From Ralstonia condita (GTDB taxonomy: Bacteria; Pseudomonadota; Gammaproteobacteria; Burkholderiales; Burkholderiaceae): a stretch of DNA of 64,000 nt. Of this stretch, positions 45,711 through 54,442 are shown one piece after another. The translations under genes were made by a program, and so were the position numbers. Where the stretch lies: the NCBI RefSeq assembly GCF_958405655.1, contig NZ_CATYWO010000004.1:310001-374000 (forward strand), given 5' to 3'. The notes beneath the pieces were generated by a model. It was not told where the DNA came from. It did no database searches and worked only from the letters and a program-made list of their open reading frames with translations. Each line of letters begins with the position of its first letter. The first letter of the stretch is position 1.

Positions 45711-46520
45711 TCAGCGCTTCAGATCGACCACGTCGATCACTTCCGTCTGGCCGTGCTGCTCGACCTCCTGGCGCATCACCACGCCAGCTTCGGGGCAGAA
45801 CCAGTCGGTAATGCGGGCCACGGTCGGGGCAGGCTCGAGCGACTCGTCGCCCAGACGCAACACGCCCAGCGTGGCCGTGCGCGTGTACCGGATCGGCCGA
45901 CATTGCAGAACCCCCACCGCCGTGTTCATCGGTTGCGGCGGACCCACCTCCCGCTCCGACACTTCCACCTTGGCATGCTCGGCGCGCATGCGGCCCACCG
46001 AGATCCCCAGACGTGGGGACACCACGTCGAAGTCGAAGCTGGATTCGTAGGTGTCGCCGGGCAGCGTGTGCGCCTCGGGGGCCAGACCGGCGCCGTAGAG
46101 GAACATGCCGGAAATGGCGGTGCTCACGGTGCCAATCAGATCGGCGTGTTCGCTTTGCGCAAACACGCGGCCATTGATGCTGACGATGCGCGTGACCACA
46201 CCGGCCTCGTCCACCAGCAGTTGATGCTCCTGCACCGTCTCGATCGGTCTGCCGCCGAGCGCGACGAGGCCCGACTTCGCGTCGATACGCAGCCCGATCT
46301 CGCAGCCGTCCTGGATGTCCCGATTGACGTCGTGCAGCTTGAACTCGACGATCATCGGCGTCTTGCCGTTGCCGTCCAGCCGCACCTGGCTGCCGTCATG
46401 TACCCAAGAGGCCGTGCACAGGCCGGCCGCACGCGCGGGCAAGGCGAGCCCTGCCGCCCCCGCAACGAGCCAGGCAACCAGCGTCCACAAAGAAAAACGC
46501 CGATGCATCTGGCGATGCAT
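45711..46520 (-). CDS. Exported protein, unknown function
   Basis: 269 residues. A signal peptide (RRFSLWTLVAWLVAGAAGLALPARA, cut near residue 34) precedes a soluble periplasmic domain with four cysteines (GLCTASWV, DGCEIGLRI, LQCRPIRY, DWFCPEAG) that could form two disulfides. An N-terminal MHRQMHRR gives two possible ATG starts (46520 or 46508). The longer open frame upstream is antisense to the repeat protein gene. No family recognised; homologues seem likely in Ralstonia. Confidence 0.75.
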   Translation of the reverse strand: MHRQMHRRFSLWTLVAWLVAGAAGLALPARAAGLCTASWVHDGSQVRLDGNGKTPMIVEFKLHDVNRDIQDGCEIGLRIDAKSGLVALGGRPIETVQEHQLLVDEAGVVTRIVSINGRVFAQSEHADLIGTVSTAISGMFLYGAGLAPEAHTLPGDTYESSFDFDVVSPRLGISVGRMRAEHAKVEVSEREVGPPQPMNTAVGVLQCRPIRYTRTATLGVLRLGDESLEPAPTVARITDWFCPEAGVVMRQEVEQHGQTEVIDVVDLKR

Positions 46521-46548
46521 CAGCGTCTTTACGGTCCTTAACACGGGC

Positions 46549-46959
46549 TTACTGCTTGTTCTGACCCTTGCTGTTGGCACCCTGGCTGTAGGGATCGAAC
46601 TTTTCCCCGGCCTTGGCGCCCTGGGTGTACGGGTCGAACTTTTCGCCCGCCTTGGCACCCTGCGTGTATGGATCGTATTTGCCCTGCGTAACGTTGGCCG
46701 GCTGGGCGCCCGGGTTGAGCGCGTTGGCCGTGCTGTCGGCACCTTGCGTGTACGGGTCGAACTTCTTGTTCGCGCCTTGCGTGTACGGATCGAACTTCTC
46801 GCCGGCCTTGGCGCCTTGGGTGTACGGGTCGAACTTCTCGCCGGCCTTGGCGCCCTGCGTGTAGGGGTCGAACTTCTTGTCGGTCTGTGCGTGGGCCATG
46901 CCGCTGACGGCAGCCACGACAGCGACCGCTGCCACGAGATTGAGACGTTTGTACGGCAT
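46549..46959 (-). CDS. Secreted protein with FDPYTQGA tandem repeats
   Basis: 136 residues. A signal peptide (PYKRLNLVAAVAVVAAVSGMAHAQT) leads into a chain made almost wholly of a 13-residue unit, K-F-D-P-Y-T-Q-G-A-K-A-G-E, present as seven copies with small changes (one KYDPYTQGA, one FDPYSQGA). A 20-residue spacer, DSTANALNPGAQPANVTQG, separates copies 4 and 5. The ATG at 46959 follows AGGAG 8 bases upstream. At DNA level the units are 39 bp and nearly identical, so copy number may vary. No family recognised. Confidence 0.8.
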   Translation of the reverse strand: MPYKRLNLVAAVAVVAAVSGMAHAQTDKKFDPYTQGAKAGEKFDPYTQGAKAGEKFDPYTQGANKKFDPYTQGADSTANALNPGAQPANVTQGKYDPYTQGAKAGEKFDPYTQGAKAGEKFDPYSQGANSKGQNKQ

Positions 46960-47150
46960 CTGAAGCTCCTTTCCTATGGATCGTTTGGGCTGATGGTGCA
47001 GCCTCATTTTTGAACGTATCCCGATGCAGCCACCGCTCGATGGCCCTGGCCGCAGCGCCGGGAAACCCCTCTCCTGCCCGTAAGCTATGGCATGCGCCGA
47101 GGAAAGTCAACGCACAGGAACTGCATATTTTTTAGGCAGATTGAGACAGA

Positions 47151-48347
47151 TCAGTGAAGCTTCCCGGACCCGCTCCTCGGACGGATCGCGCCCGGCCCTG
47201 CCACGGCAATCAGTGCCATCGTCAACGCCACGACCGACAGACCCCAGCGCAGGTCGGACCGGTGCGCAATCAGGCCGATGACGACGGGACCGATCAGCAG
47301 GCCCACGTAGGCGAAGCGTGCCACCGCCGCAATGCCTTCCGCGGCGGGCACGCCCGGCAGGCGCGAAGCGGTGATGAAAAAGATTGGCACCATGTTCGCC
47401 GCGCCCACGCCCATCAGCGCGAAACCCACGAGCGCGGCAGCCGGCGCCGGCCAGAACAGGGCCAGCAGGATGCCGCCCGTGGCCAGCCCACCGCTGGCGC
47501 CGAGCACGCGCATGTTGCCCCAGCGCCCGCGCGCGACATCCCCTCCGAAGCGGGCGAGCGCCATGCCGCCCGAGAACGCCGCATAGCCGGCGCTGGCGAT
47601 GGCTTCTGGCGACTGTGCGATCTCACGCATGTAGACGGTGGTCCAGTCGTACATCGCGCCTTCACCCACCAGGCCGAAGAATGCAAGCAGCCCCAGCACG
47701 AACAGCGTGCGCCCCGTGGTGGGGTGCGCGGGTTCGCCTTCTGCGTGTACGTGATCGGGCAGCATGTACGGCCCCGCGCACAACGCCGTGGCCATCGTGA
47801 CGAGCGCCATGCCGGCGCAATGCATGGCCGGCGGGACGCCCCATTCCAGCAGCACGCCCCCCACCGCAGCGCCCGTCATGCCGCCCAGGCTGAACATGCC
47901 GTGCAGTGACGAGATGATCGGCTTGTGGTGGTTGGCCTCTACCGTGGCAGCCTGCGCATTGATGGCCACGTCGAATCCCGCGTTGGAGATCCCGAACAAG
48001 AGCAGCACCGCCAGCAGCGCCGGGTAGCTGGGCATCAGCATGATCAGCGCGGTGACGATGCCGAACGCAATGCCGCCCTGCATGCTCGCGCGCCGCGTGC
48101 CAACACGGGCGGCCCAGCGGCCCGCAAACTTCATCGCGACAATGGCGCCGGCCGCCACCATGAACATCGCCAGCGACAGCGACGCCTCGGACAACCCGAA
48201 GCGCGCCTTCACCGTCGGAATGTGGATACCCCAGGTCGCAAACGTTGCACCATTGACGAAAAAGAGCGCCATCGTGGCCGCGCGGGCCGATAGGGGAAGC
48301 CGGCGTCGCTGCAGGGCACCGGCAGGTTGGACGAGATCGGAAGACAT
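47151..48347 (-). CDS. MFS transporter
   Basis: 398-residue major facilitator with twelve predicted helices in two six-helix halves. The loop 2-3 motif region reads FAGRWAARVGTRRASMQGG. It resembles small YbjJ-type exporters with unknown substrate. The start at 48347 (MSSDLVQPAGALQRRRLPLSARAATM) leaves a short basic leader before helix 1. It is divergent from ku with about 180 bases between. Confidence 0.88.
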   Translation of the reverse strand: MSSDLVQPAGALQRRRLPLSARAATMALFFVNGATFATWGIHIPTVKARFGLSEASLSLAMFMVAAGAIVAMKFAGRWAARVGTRRASMQGGIAFGIVTALIMLMPSYPALLAVLLLFGISNAGFDVAINAQAATVEANHHKPIISSLHGMFSLGGMTGAAVGGVLLEWGVPPAMHCAGMALVTMATALCAGPYMLPDHVHAEGEPAHPTTGRTLFVLGLLAFFGLVGEGAMYDWTTVYMREIAQSPEAIASAGYAAFSGGMALARFGGDVARGRWGNMRVLGASGGLATGGILLALFWPAPAAALVGFALMGVGAANMVPIFFITASRLPGVPAAEGIAAVARFAYVGLLIGPVVIGLIAHRSDLRWGLSVVALTMALIAVAGPGAIRPRSGSGKLH

Positions 48348-48528
48348 GGGGAACTGCTGAGAAAGGCACGCGCGGCGCCATCTGTCGCGCCGCAAAGGCA
48401 CCATGCTACCGCGCCATGCTGAAGAACGTATGACGCCAGCAGGCGCATCGTGCAGCGCCGCACGCATGGCGGGCGGGTATGCCGCTTGCGTCACCGCCGT
48501 GGCATCCACCGCATCTGGGAGTTCCGCC

Positions 48529-49449
48529 ATGCCCCGCGTCATCTGGAAGGGCGCCGTGAGCTTCGGCCTCGTCCATATTCCCGTCGCGCTGTATCCGGCC
48601 ACCCGCAGCGACGACCTCGACTTCGACTGGCTCGACCGCCGCACCATGGACCGCGTTGGCTACAAGCGCGTCAACAAGGCCACCGGCAAGGAAGTGCCGC
48701 GCGAGCAGATCGTCCGCGGGTTCGCCTACGAGAAGGACCGCTACGTCATCCTCACCGACGAGGACATCCGCGCCGCCAATCCGGCGTCCACCCAGACGGT
48801 CGATCTGCTCACTTTCGTGGACGCGGCGGAGATCCCGTTTCTCTACCTCGATACGCCGTACTTTCTTGCGCCCGACCGGCGCGGCGAGAAGGTCTATGCG
48901 CTGCTGCGCGAGGCGATGGCGCGTTCTCGGAAGATTGGCGTGGCCAACGTGGTGCTGCACACCAAGCAGCATCTGGCCGCGCTGATTCCAATGGGGCCGG
49001 TGCTCGTACTGCATACGCTGCGCTGGTCCAGCGAAGTGCGCGACTGGTCGGAACTCGACCTGCCTGCCGAGGGCGCCAAGGCGGCCAAGCTCACGGCCCG
49101 GGAAATCGGCATGGCCGAAAAGCTGGTCGACGACATGAGCGGCACATGGAACCCTGCGGCGTATCACGACACGTTTCGCGATGACATCCTCGCGCTCGTC
49201 GATCGCAAGGTGCGCGAGGGCCGCACGGAGTCCGTCGAGCCGATGGAGACCGAACACGCCGCCCCGCGCACCGACAACGTGATCGACCTGACCGACCTGC
49301 TGCGCCAGAGTCTCGCGCGCCGCGGCAGGGGCAAAGGCGCATCGACCGACGACGCGGCGCAGGAGGACGCGCCCGCTCCGCGCAAGCGTGCGTCACGCAA
49401 GACCGCCACCAGCACGGCGCGGAAGACGGCCGCCCGCAGGCGCGCATAA
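48529..49449 (+). CDS. ku: Non-homologous end joining protein Ku
   Basis: 306-residue bacterial Ku that binds DNA ends and recruits LigD. The opening MPRVIWKGAVSFGLVHIPVALYPAT is diagnostic, and the core domain (to about 240, ending VDRKVREGR) is intact. The C-terminal tail is Lys/Arg/Ala-rich and disordered, as usual for the LigD- and DNA-binding extension. ligD starts 18 bases downstream, so the two form an operon. Confidence 0.97.
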   Translation: MPRVIWKGAVSFGLVHIPVALYPATRSDDLDFDWLDRRTMDRVGYKRVNKATGKEVPREQIVRGFAYEKDRYVILTDEDIRAANPASTQTVDLLTFVDAAEIPFLYLDTPYFLAPDRRGEKVYALLREAMARSRKIGVANVVLHTKQHLAALIPMGPVLVLHTLRWSSEVRDWSELDLPAEGAKAAKLTAREIGMAEKLVDDMSGTWNPAAYHDTFRDDILALVDRKVREGRTESVEPMETEHAAPRTDNVIDLTDLLRQSLARRGRGKGASTDDAAQEDAPAPRKRASRKTATSTARKTAARRRA

Positions 49450-49467
49450 CCCGCAGGAGCCGACGCC

Positions 49468-51354
49468 ATGCCCCGCCATCTCGCCGACTATCGCCACAAG
49501 CGCGATTTCACCCGGACGCAGGAACCAGCCGGCGCGCGCCGCAGGACGGACGAACGCCGCGCCAACGGCACGCTGCGTTTCGTGATCCAGAAGCACGACG
49601 CCACGCGCCTGCACTATGACTTCCGGCTCGAGCTCGACGGCACGCTCAAGAGCTGGGCCGTGCCGAAGGGTCCGAGCCTCGACCCCGCAGACAAGCGGCT
49701 GGCCGTACACGTGGAAGACCATCCGCTCGACTACGCCGATTTCGAGGGCCATATCCCCGAGGGCCAGTACGGCGGCGGCGATGTGATCGTGTGGGATCGT
49801 GGCACATGGCATCCGCACGGCGACCCGCGCCAGGCATACCGCGAGGGCAAGCTCAAATTCGAGCTCGACGGTGAAAAGCTGCACGGCGCCTGGGCGCTGG
49901 TCCGCACGCACTTGCGCAACAGCGGCCGGCAGGCGAAGGAGCAGTGGCTCCTCATCAAGGAACGCGACGACGCGGTCCGCCCATCGAGCGACTACGACGT
50001 GACGCAAGCACTGCCTGCCAGCGTCATCAGCGGGGAAAACGTCGGCACGGGCCCACGGGACAAGGGCAGGCGCAACCGCACCGTGAGCGCCCGCCGCGAA
50101 ACAGAAGCGACGGTCCTCCCGCCGGACGGCGCCACGCCGGCCGCGCTGCCGCGAACCCTCGAGCCGCAGTTGGCCACGCTCGTCGATGCACCGCCCGCGA
50201 GCGGCGAGTGGGACTACGAAGTCAAGTTCGACGGCTACCGCATCCTCGCGCGCATTGACGGCGGCACGATCCGCCTCTTCAGCCGCAACGGCCGCGACTG
50301 GACCGCCAAGCTGCCGCGCCAGGCGCGCACGCTGCATGCACTCGGCCTGCGGGAAGCCTGGCTGGACGGCGAGGCCGTCGTGATGGGCGAGCGCGGCGTG
50401 CCCGACTTCCAGGCGCTCCAGAACGCCTTCGAAACCGCGCATGCCGAACAGATCGCCTACTTCCTGTTCGACATCCCGTTCTGCAACGGCATGGACCTGC
50501 GCGGCGTGCCCTTGCGCGAGCGGCGCGCGCTGCTGCAGCGCATTCTCGACGCCGCACCGGGTGATCTGGAGCGCGACGCCGTACTCTTCTCCGGGACGTT
50601 CAACGCGGCGCCAGACGACCTGCTCGCCTCGGCGTGCAGCATGGCGCTCGAGGGCGTGATCGGCAAACGGTCCGATGCGCCATATCGGTCGGGCCGCGGC
50701 CCCGCGTGGATCAAGCTCAAGTGTGGGCAGCGCCAGGAGTTCGTGATTGGCGGATACAGCGCTCCCAAGGGCAGCCGCAGCGGCTTTGGCGCCCTGTTGC
50801 TCGGCGTGTATGACGATGCCGGCGCGCTGCGGTATGCGGGCCGCGTGGGCACCGGCTTCAACGAGACCAGCCTGCGCGCGCTGCACGATGATCTCGGTGG
50901 CCTGAGCACGGCTACGCCGCCGTTTGCCAACCCGCCCACCGGCGCCGACGCACGCGACGTGCAATGGGTCCGGCCCGAGCGCGTGGCGGAGATCGCCTTC
51001 GCGGAATGGACCCGCGAGGGCATCGTGCGTCAAGCGGTGTTCCGGGGCTTGCGCGACGACAAGCCTGCGCGCAGCATCGTGCGCGAGACTGCCAGGCAGC
51101 CCCGCGCCGCCGCCCGCAAGGAGCATCGCACCGTGAACGCGCCCGCCCCCCCAGATCTTGCAACGTCAGCCCGGGCGCAAGGAACGCCCGGGTGCGGAAC
51201 GCATCGCCGGTGTGGACATCACGCACCCGGACCGCATCATCGAAAAGGCCAGCGGCACCGACAAGGCGGATCTTGCACGCTACTACGCGAGCGTGGCGGA
51301 ATGGATGCTGCCGCACCTGCGCAATCGCCCCGTCTCCCTCGTGCGCGCCCCTGA
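49468..51354 (+). CDS. ligD: LigD N-terminal part: phosphoesterase and ATP-dependent ligase domains (frame-disrupted)
   Basis: NHEJ DNA ligase, first half, 628 residues as read. The 3'-phosphoesterase domain (about 30-180, IQKHDATRLHYDFRLELDGTLKSWAVPKGP) is followed by the ligase domain with the adenylation motif EVKFDGYR, K253 being the AMP lysine, and the OB-fold (KLKCGQRQEFVIGGYSAPKGSRSGFGALLLGVY). After about residue 555 the frame reads nonsense (GTPGCGTHRRCGHHAPGPHHRK). The natural next domain, the polymerase, continues in the +1 frame from about 51137. Domain order PE-ligase-polymerase is the Pseudomonas type. Confidence 0.93.
   Translation: MPRHLADYRHKRDFTRTQEPAGARRRTDERRANGTLRFVIQKHDATRLHYDFRLELDGTLKSWAVPKGPSLDPADKRLAVHVEDHPLDYADFEGHIPEGQYGGGDVIVWDRGTWHPHGDPRQAYREGKLKFELDGEKLHGAWALVRTHLRNSGRQAKEQWLLIKERDDAVRPSSDYDVTQALPASVISGENVGTGPRDKGRRNRTVSARRETEATVLPPDGATPAALPRTLEPQLATLVDAPPASGEWDYEVKFDGYRILARIDGGTIRLFSRNGRDWTAKLPRQARTLHALGLREAWLDGEAVVMGERGVPDFQALQNAFETAHAEQIAYFLFDIPFCNGMDLRGVPLRERRALLQRILDAAPGDLERDAVLFSGTFNAAPDDLLASACSMALEGVIGKRSDAPYRSGRGPAWIKLKCGQRQEFVIGGYSAPKGSRSGFGALLLGVYDDAGALRYAGRVGTGFNETSLRALHDDLGGLSTATPPFANPPTGADARDVQWVRPERVAEIAFAEWTREGIVRQAVFRGLRDDKPARSIVRETARQPRAAARKEHRTVNAPAPPDLATSARAQGTPGCGTHRRCGHHAPGPHHRKGQRHRQGGSCTLLRERGGMDAAAPAQSPRLPRARP
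51146..51152. other. C7 homopolymer where the ligD reading frame changes
   Basis: A run of seven C lies between codons of the ligase and polymerase parts. Deleting one base here would join the two frames into one LigD of about 870 residues, the family length. Phase variation, polymerase slippage or a sequencing error could all explain it. Confidence 0.7.
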
Positions 51355-52096
51355 TGGCATTGATGGCGAGCGCTTCTTCCAGAAGCACTCGGCCGCCCCC
51401 AAACTGCAAGGCATCACGCAACTCGATCCGTCGCTGGACCCGGGGCATCCGTCGCTGCTGGCCATCGACTCGCCCGAGGCCCTGGTCGGCGCCGTGCAGA
51501 TGGGCACAGTGGAATTCCATACATGGAATGCGCTGGCCGACCGCATCGAACAACCCGACCGCATCGTGTTCGATATCGATCCCGACCCGGCGCTGCCGTT
51601 TGCCCGCGTGATCGAAGCCACCCAGCTCATGCTCGCGATGCTCGACGAACTGGGTCTGCAAGGGCTCCTCAAAACGAGCGGCGGCCACGGCCTGCACGTC
51701 GTCGTGCCGCTTGCGCGCCGCGAATCGGCCGGCTGGGAAGCGCTCAAGACGTTCGCGCAGGCGGTCGTGCAGCACATGGCCAAGACGTTCCCCGACCGCT
51801 TCGTCGCCAAGATGGGCCCGCAGAACCGCGTCGGGAAGATCTTCATCGACTACCTGCGCAACAATCGCGGCGCGAGTACGGTGGCCGCCTATTCGGTACG
51901 CGCGCGGGTCGGGTTGCCGGTCTCCGTGCCGATCCGCCGGGACGAACTGGCAGGGCTGCAATCGGCGTCTCAATGGACGCTGCGGACGCTGCCGGACCGC
52001 CTGGCGACACCCGATGGCGACCCGTGGGCCGATGGCTCCCACACCCGCCAATCCGTCACCGCGGCGATGCGCAAGCGCATCGGCCTCAATACGTAG
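51158..52096 (+). CDS. ligD: LigD C-terminal part: polymerase/primase domain (other frame)
   Basis: About 312 residues of the LigD POL domain (primase-polymerase, archaeo-eukaryotic primase fold) that fills gaps with ribonucleotides in NHEJ. It contains GVDITHPDRIIEKASGTDKADLARYYA, the metal-binding VFDIDPDPALPF and the SGGHGLHVVVPL motif, and KIFIDYLRNNRGAS. The frame opens after a TGA at 51134-51136. Going from the upstream frame to this one means one extra base in the linker; seven C at 51146-51152 are the obvious spot. Only a TTG or GTG start without a ribosome site exists, so it may not be made alone. Confidence 0.88.
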   Translation: MQRQPGRKERPGAERIAGVDITHPDRIIEKASGTDKADLARYYASVAEWMLPHLRNRPVSLVRAPDGIDGERFFQKHSAAPKLQGITQLDPSLDPGHPSLLAIDSPEALVGAVQMGTVEFHTWNALADRIEQPDRIVFDIDPDPALPFARVIEATQLMLAMLDELGLQGLLKTSGGHGLHVVVPLARRESAGWEALKTFAQAVVQHMAKTFPDRFVAKMGPQNRVGKIFIDYLRNNRGASTVAAYSVRARVGLPVSVPIRRDELAGLQSASQWTLRTLPDRLATPDGDPWADGSHTRQSVTAAMRKRIGLNT

Positions 52097-52239
52097 GCCC
52101 GCCGCCACACGGGGCGGGCTACTCAGGGAATTGGGCAGCGAACATCCGGGTGCTTGTCGGCCGGAGGACCCGGCCGCTGCGTTAACATGCCTGCGTCCGC
52201 ACTCGGCGTACGCGTGTGCGCCCTTCTCTGCTCCTGCCG

Positions 52240-53787
52240 ATGGCCCGAATTCGTCTTACCCGTTTGCTCAACCTGTCGCGCAGCGCCCTTGCCTGCGCGA
52301 TGCTGCTCACCGTTGGGGTCACCCCCCTGGCCCACGCCAGGAAAGTCAAGGCACATGCTGCCCATGCTGCCCCGCACGCCACGGCGGCGCAGGTCCGTCA
52401 GGCGGCGCTCAACCCGGCCGGGTTGCCGGCCAACGTTGCACTGGCGTTTGCACGCGCGCATATCCCGCTCGACGCGGTGAGCGTGTTCGTGGTCCGCACC
52501 GGCAGCGCCACGCCCATCCTGGAATGGAATGCGGATGTCGGCATGAACCCCGCATCGACCATGAAGTTGCTGACCACCTTTGCGGGGCTGGATCTCCTCG
52601 GGCCGGATTTCCGCTGGAAGACCTCCGCCTACGCCGATAACGAGCCCCTGAACGGCACGCTGAGCGGCAACCTCTACCTGCGCGGCCAGGGCGATCCCAA
52701 GCTGGTTCCCGAAGAGCTCATCAAGCTGGTGAACGACGTACGCCGTGCGGGCGTGGACGAACTTGCCGGCAACATCGTCCTGGACCGAACGTACTTCGAG
52801 GACGGCCTGTCCGAAGCGCCGCCGCTCGACGGTGACAGCGCGCGCGCCTACAACGTCGCGCCCGATGCGCTGCTGTATTCGTTCAAGACGCTCACGTTCA
52901 CGCTTGCGCCGGATGCGGGCCACGGTGCGGTCAACATCGACGTGTCGCCGCCGCTGGCGCAATTGCAGATCGACAATCGGCTGCGCGTCACGCACGGCGG
53001 CTGTGGCAATTGGAAGACCGCGTCCGACCCCAACATCACGACGCAGACCGACGGCCACGTGCTGGCGAGTTTTGACGGCCGCTATGCCGCCGCATGCGGC
53101 GAGCGCGTCTTCAACATCGCGGCGCTCACGCATGCCGACTTCATCTGGGGGGGCTTTCTGGCCCTGTGGCAGCAAGCCGGCGGCACCGTGCGCTTCACCC
53201 CCGGCTTGCGCGAGGGCAAGGTGCCAAGGCGCGCCGTGCTGCTGGCCACGCACTACGGCCCGACGCTGGCGGAAGTCGTTCACGACATCGACAAGTATTC
53301 GAACAATGTGATGGCGCGCCAGCTATTCCTGACCATCGGCGCGGAGGTCGGCCGCAAGCCCGCGTCGGTGCAGCAGACGACCGATGTCATCAACCGCTGG
53401 CTCGCCAAGCAGAATCTGGCGATGCCGGAACTGGTGCTCGAGAACGGCTCGGGCCTGTCGCGCATCGAGCGCATCAGCGCGCGCAACATGGGGCGCCTGC
53501 TGCAACAGGCTGATGCCAACCCAAACAGCGGCGTCCTGCGCGATGCCTTGCCCGTGGTGGGTGTGGACGGCACCATGCGCAATCGCCTCACGCGCGCGGG
53601 CATTGCCGGCAACGCGGAAATCAAGACCGGCACGCTGAATGACGTACGCGCCATCGCCGGCTACGTCGAAGGCGAAAACGGCGAGCGCTTCGTGGTGGTC
53701 AGCATGATCAACCACCCGAACGCGAGCGCCGGCCAGGCCGCGCATGACGCGCTGCTGCAGTGGATCTACCAGGGGGCGCCGCGATGA
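52240..53787 (+). CDS. dacB: D-alanyl-D-alanine carboxypeptidase/endopeptidase (PBP4, DacB)
   Basis: 515-residue class C penicillin-binding protein of peptidase family S13, which trims peptidoglycan peptides in the periplasm. A signal peptide (cut near residue 34) precedes the domain. The catalytic motifs are SxxK at S106-T-M-K109, SNN (YSNNVMAR) and KTG (IKTGTLND). The ATG at 52240 is used; the GTG at 52216 is in frame but adds eight hydrophobic-poor residues before the signal. mobB follows with an ATGA overlap. Confidence 0.93.
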   Translation: MARIRLTRLLNLSRSALACAMLLTVGVTPLAHARKVKAHAAHAAPHATAAQVRQAALNPAGLPANVALAFARAHIPLDAVSVFVVRTGSATPILEWNADVGMNPASTMKLLTTFAGLDLLGPDFRWKTSAYADNEPLNGTLSGNLYLRGQGDPKLVPEELIKLVNDVRRAGVDELAGNIVLDRTYFEDGLSEAPPLDGDSARAYNVAPDALLYSFKTLTFTLAPDAGHGAVNIDVSPPLAQLQIDNRLRVTHGGCGNWKTASDPNITTQTDGHVLASFDGRYAAACGERVFNIAALTHADFIWGGFLALWQQAGGTVRFTPGLREGKVPRRAVLLATHYGPTLAEVVHDIDKYSNNVMARQLFLTIGAEVGRKPASVQQTTDVINRWLAKQNLAMPELVLENGSGLSRIERISARNMGRLLQQADANPNSGVLRDALPVVGVDGTMRNRLTRAGIAGNAEIKTGTLNDVRAIAGYVEGENGERFVVVSMINHPNASAGQAAHDALLQWIYQGAPR

Positions 53788-54311
53788 GCGCGCGCAAAGC
53801 ACTGCTGGGCATCACCGGAACGTCGGGTAGCGGCAAGACGACACTGACGGAACAGCTCATCGCCCGTTTCGTGCGCGACGGGCGCCGCGTAGCGGCCATC
53901 AAGCATACGCACCACGGCTTCGATCTCGATTCGCCCGGCAAGGACTCGTACCGCATGCGCGAGGCGGGCAGCGCCGAGGTCGTACTGGTCGGCGGCGAGC
54001 GCCTGGTACTGATGCGCGAATACGCCCACGCTCGCGAGCCAGAACTGGACGATGTGCTGGCACTGCTCTCACCCGAGACCGACCTCGTCATCGTGGAAGG
54101 CTACAAGCGCAGCAGCTTTCCGAAGATCGAGGTCTTCCGCCCATCGCTGGGCCGGGCGCCGCTGTGGCCGGAAATCGGTGGCGTGGTGGCCGTAGCGACT
54201 GATGCACCCGAAGCCGTGCCGGTGCCTGCGGGCGTCACCGTGCTGGATCTGAACGATGTCGATGCGGTGTACCGGTTTGCCGTGCAGCAACTCGCGAGCG
54301 CACTCGCATGA
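53784..54311 (+). CDS. mobB: Molybdopterin-guanine dinucleotide biosynthesis adaptor MobB
   Basis: 175-residue GTP-binding protein that helps MobA attach GMP to molybdopterin. The P-loop GTSGSGKTTL is near the N-terminus, with IKHTHHGFDLDSPGKDSYRMREAGS and VIVEGYKRSSFPKIEVFR, all typical of MobB. Its start overlaps the dacB stop by ATGA, an unusual partner; no moeA or moaD is in the window. Confidence 0.95.
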   Translation: MSARKALLGITGTSGSGKTTLTEQLIARFVRDGRRVAAIKHTHHGFDLDSPGKDSYRMREAGSAEVVLVGGERLVLMREYAHAREPELDDVLALLSPETDLVIVEGYKRSSFPKIEVFRPSLGRAPLWPEIGGVVAVATDAPEAVPVPAGVTVLDLNDVDAVYRFAVQQLASALA

Positions 54312-54395
54312 CGCGCCTGTCCTCTGTCACGCTCTGCCTGGCTGCCGTGAGGACGGAACTGCCGTAGCGCCGGTCGAGCGCTTCCGCCACAAACG

Positions 54396-54418
54396 AAAAC
54401 GCCCGCTTCACGCGGGCG
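54396..54418 (-). terminator. Rho-independent terminator after the GDSL lipoprotein gene
   Basis: CGCCCGC (54400-54406), 5-base loop, GCGGGCG (54412-54418). On the minus strand a TTTTCGTTT tract follows. It is 25 bases past the lipoprotein gene stop and could serve mobB on the plus strand weakly. Confidence 0.8.
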
Positions 54419-54442
54419 CTTTACCAGGTGCAACGCCGAGAA

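Noticed and set aside
46549..46959. CRISPR-like array from the regular 39-bp units
   Set aside because: The units are contiguous coding repeats without spacers and follow a signal peptide in one frame.
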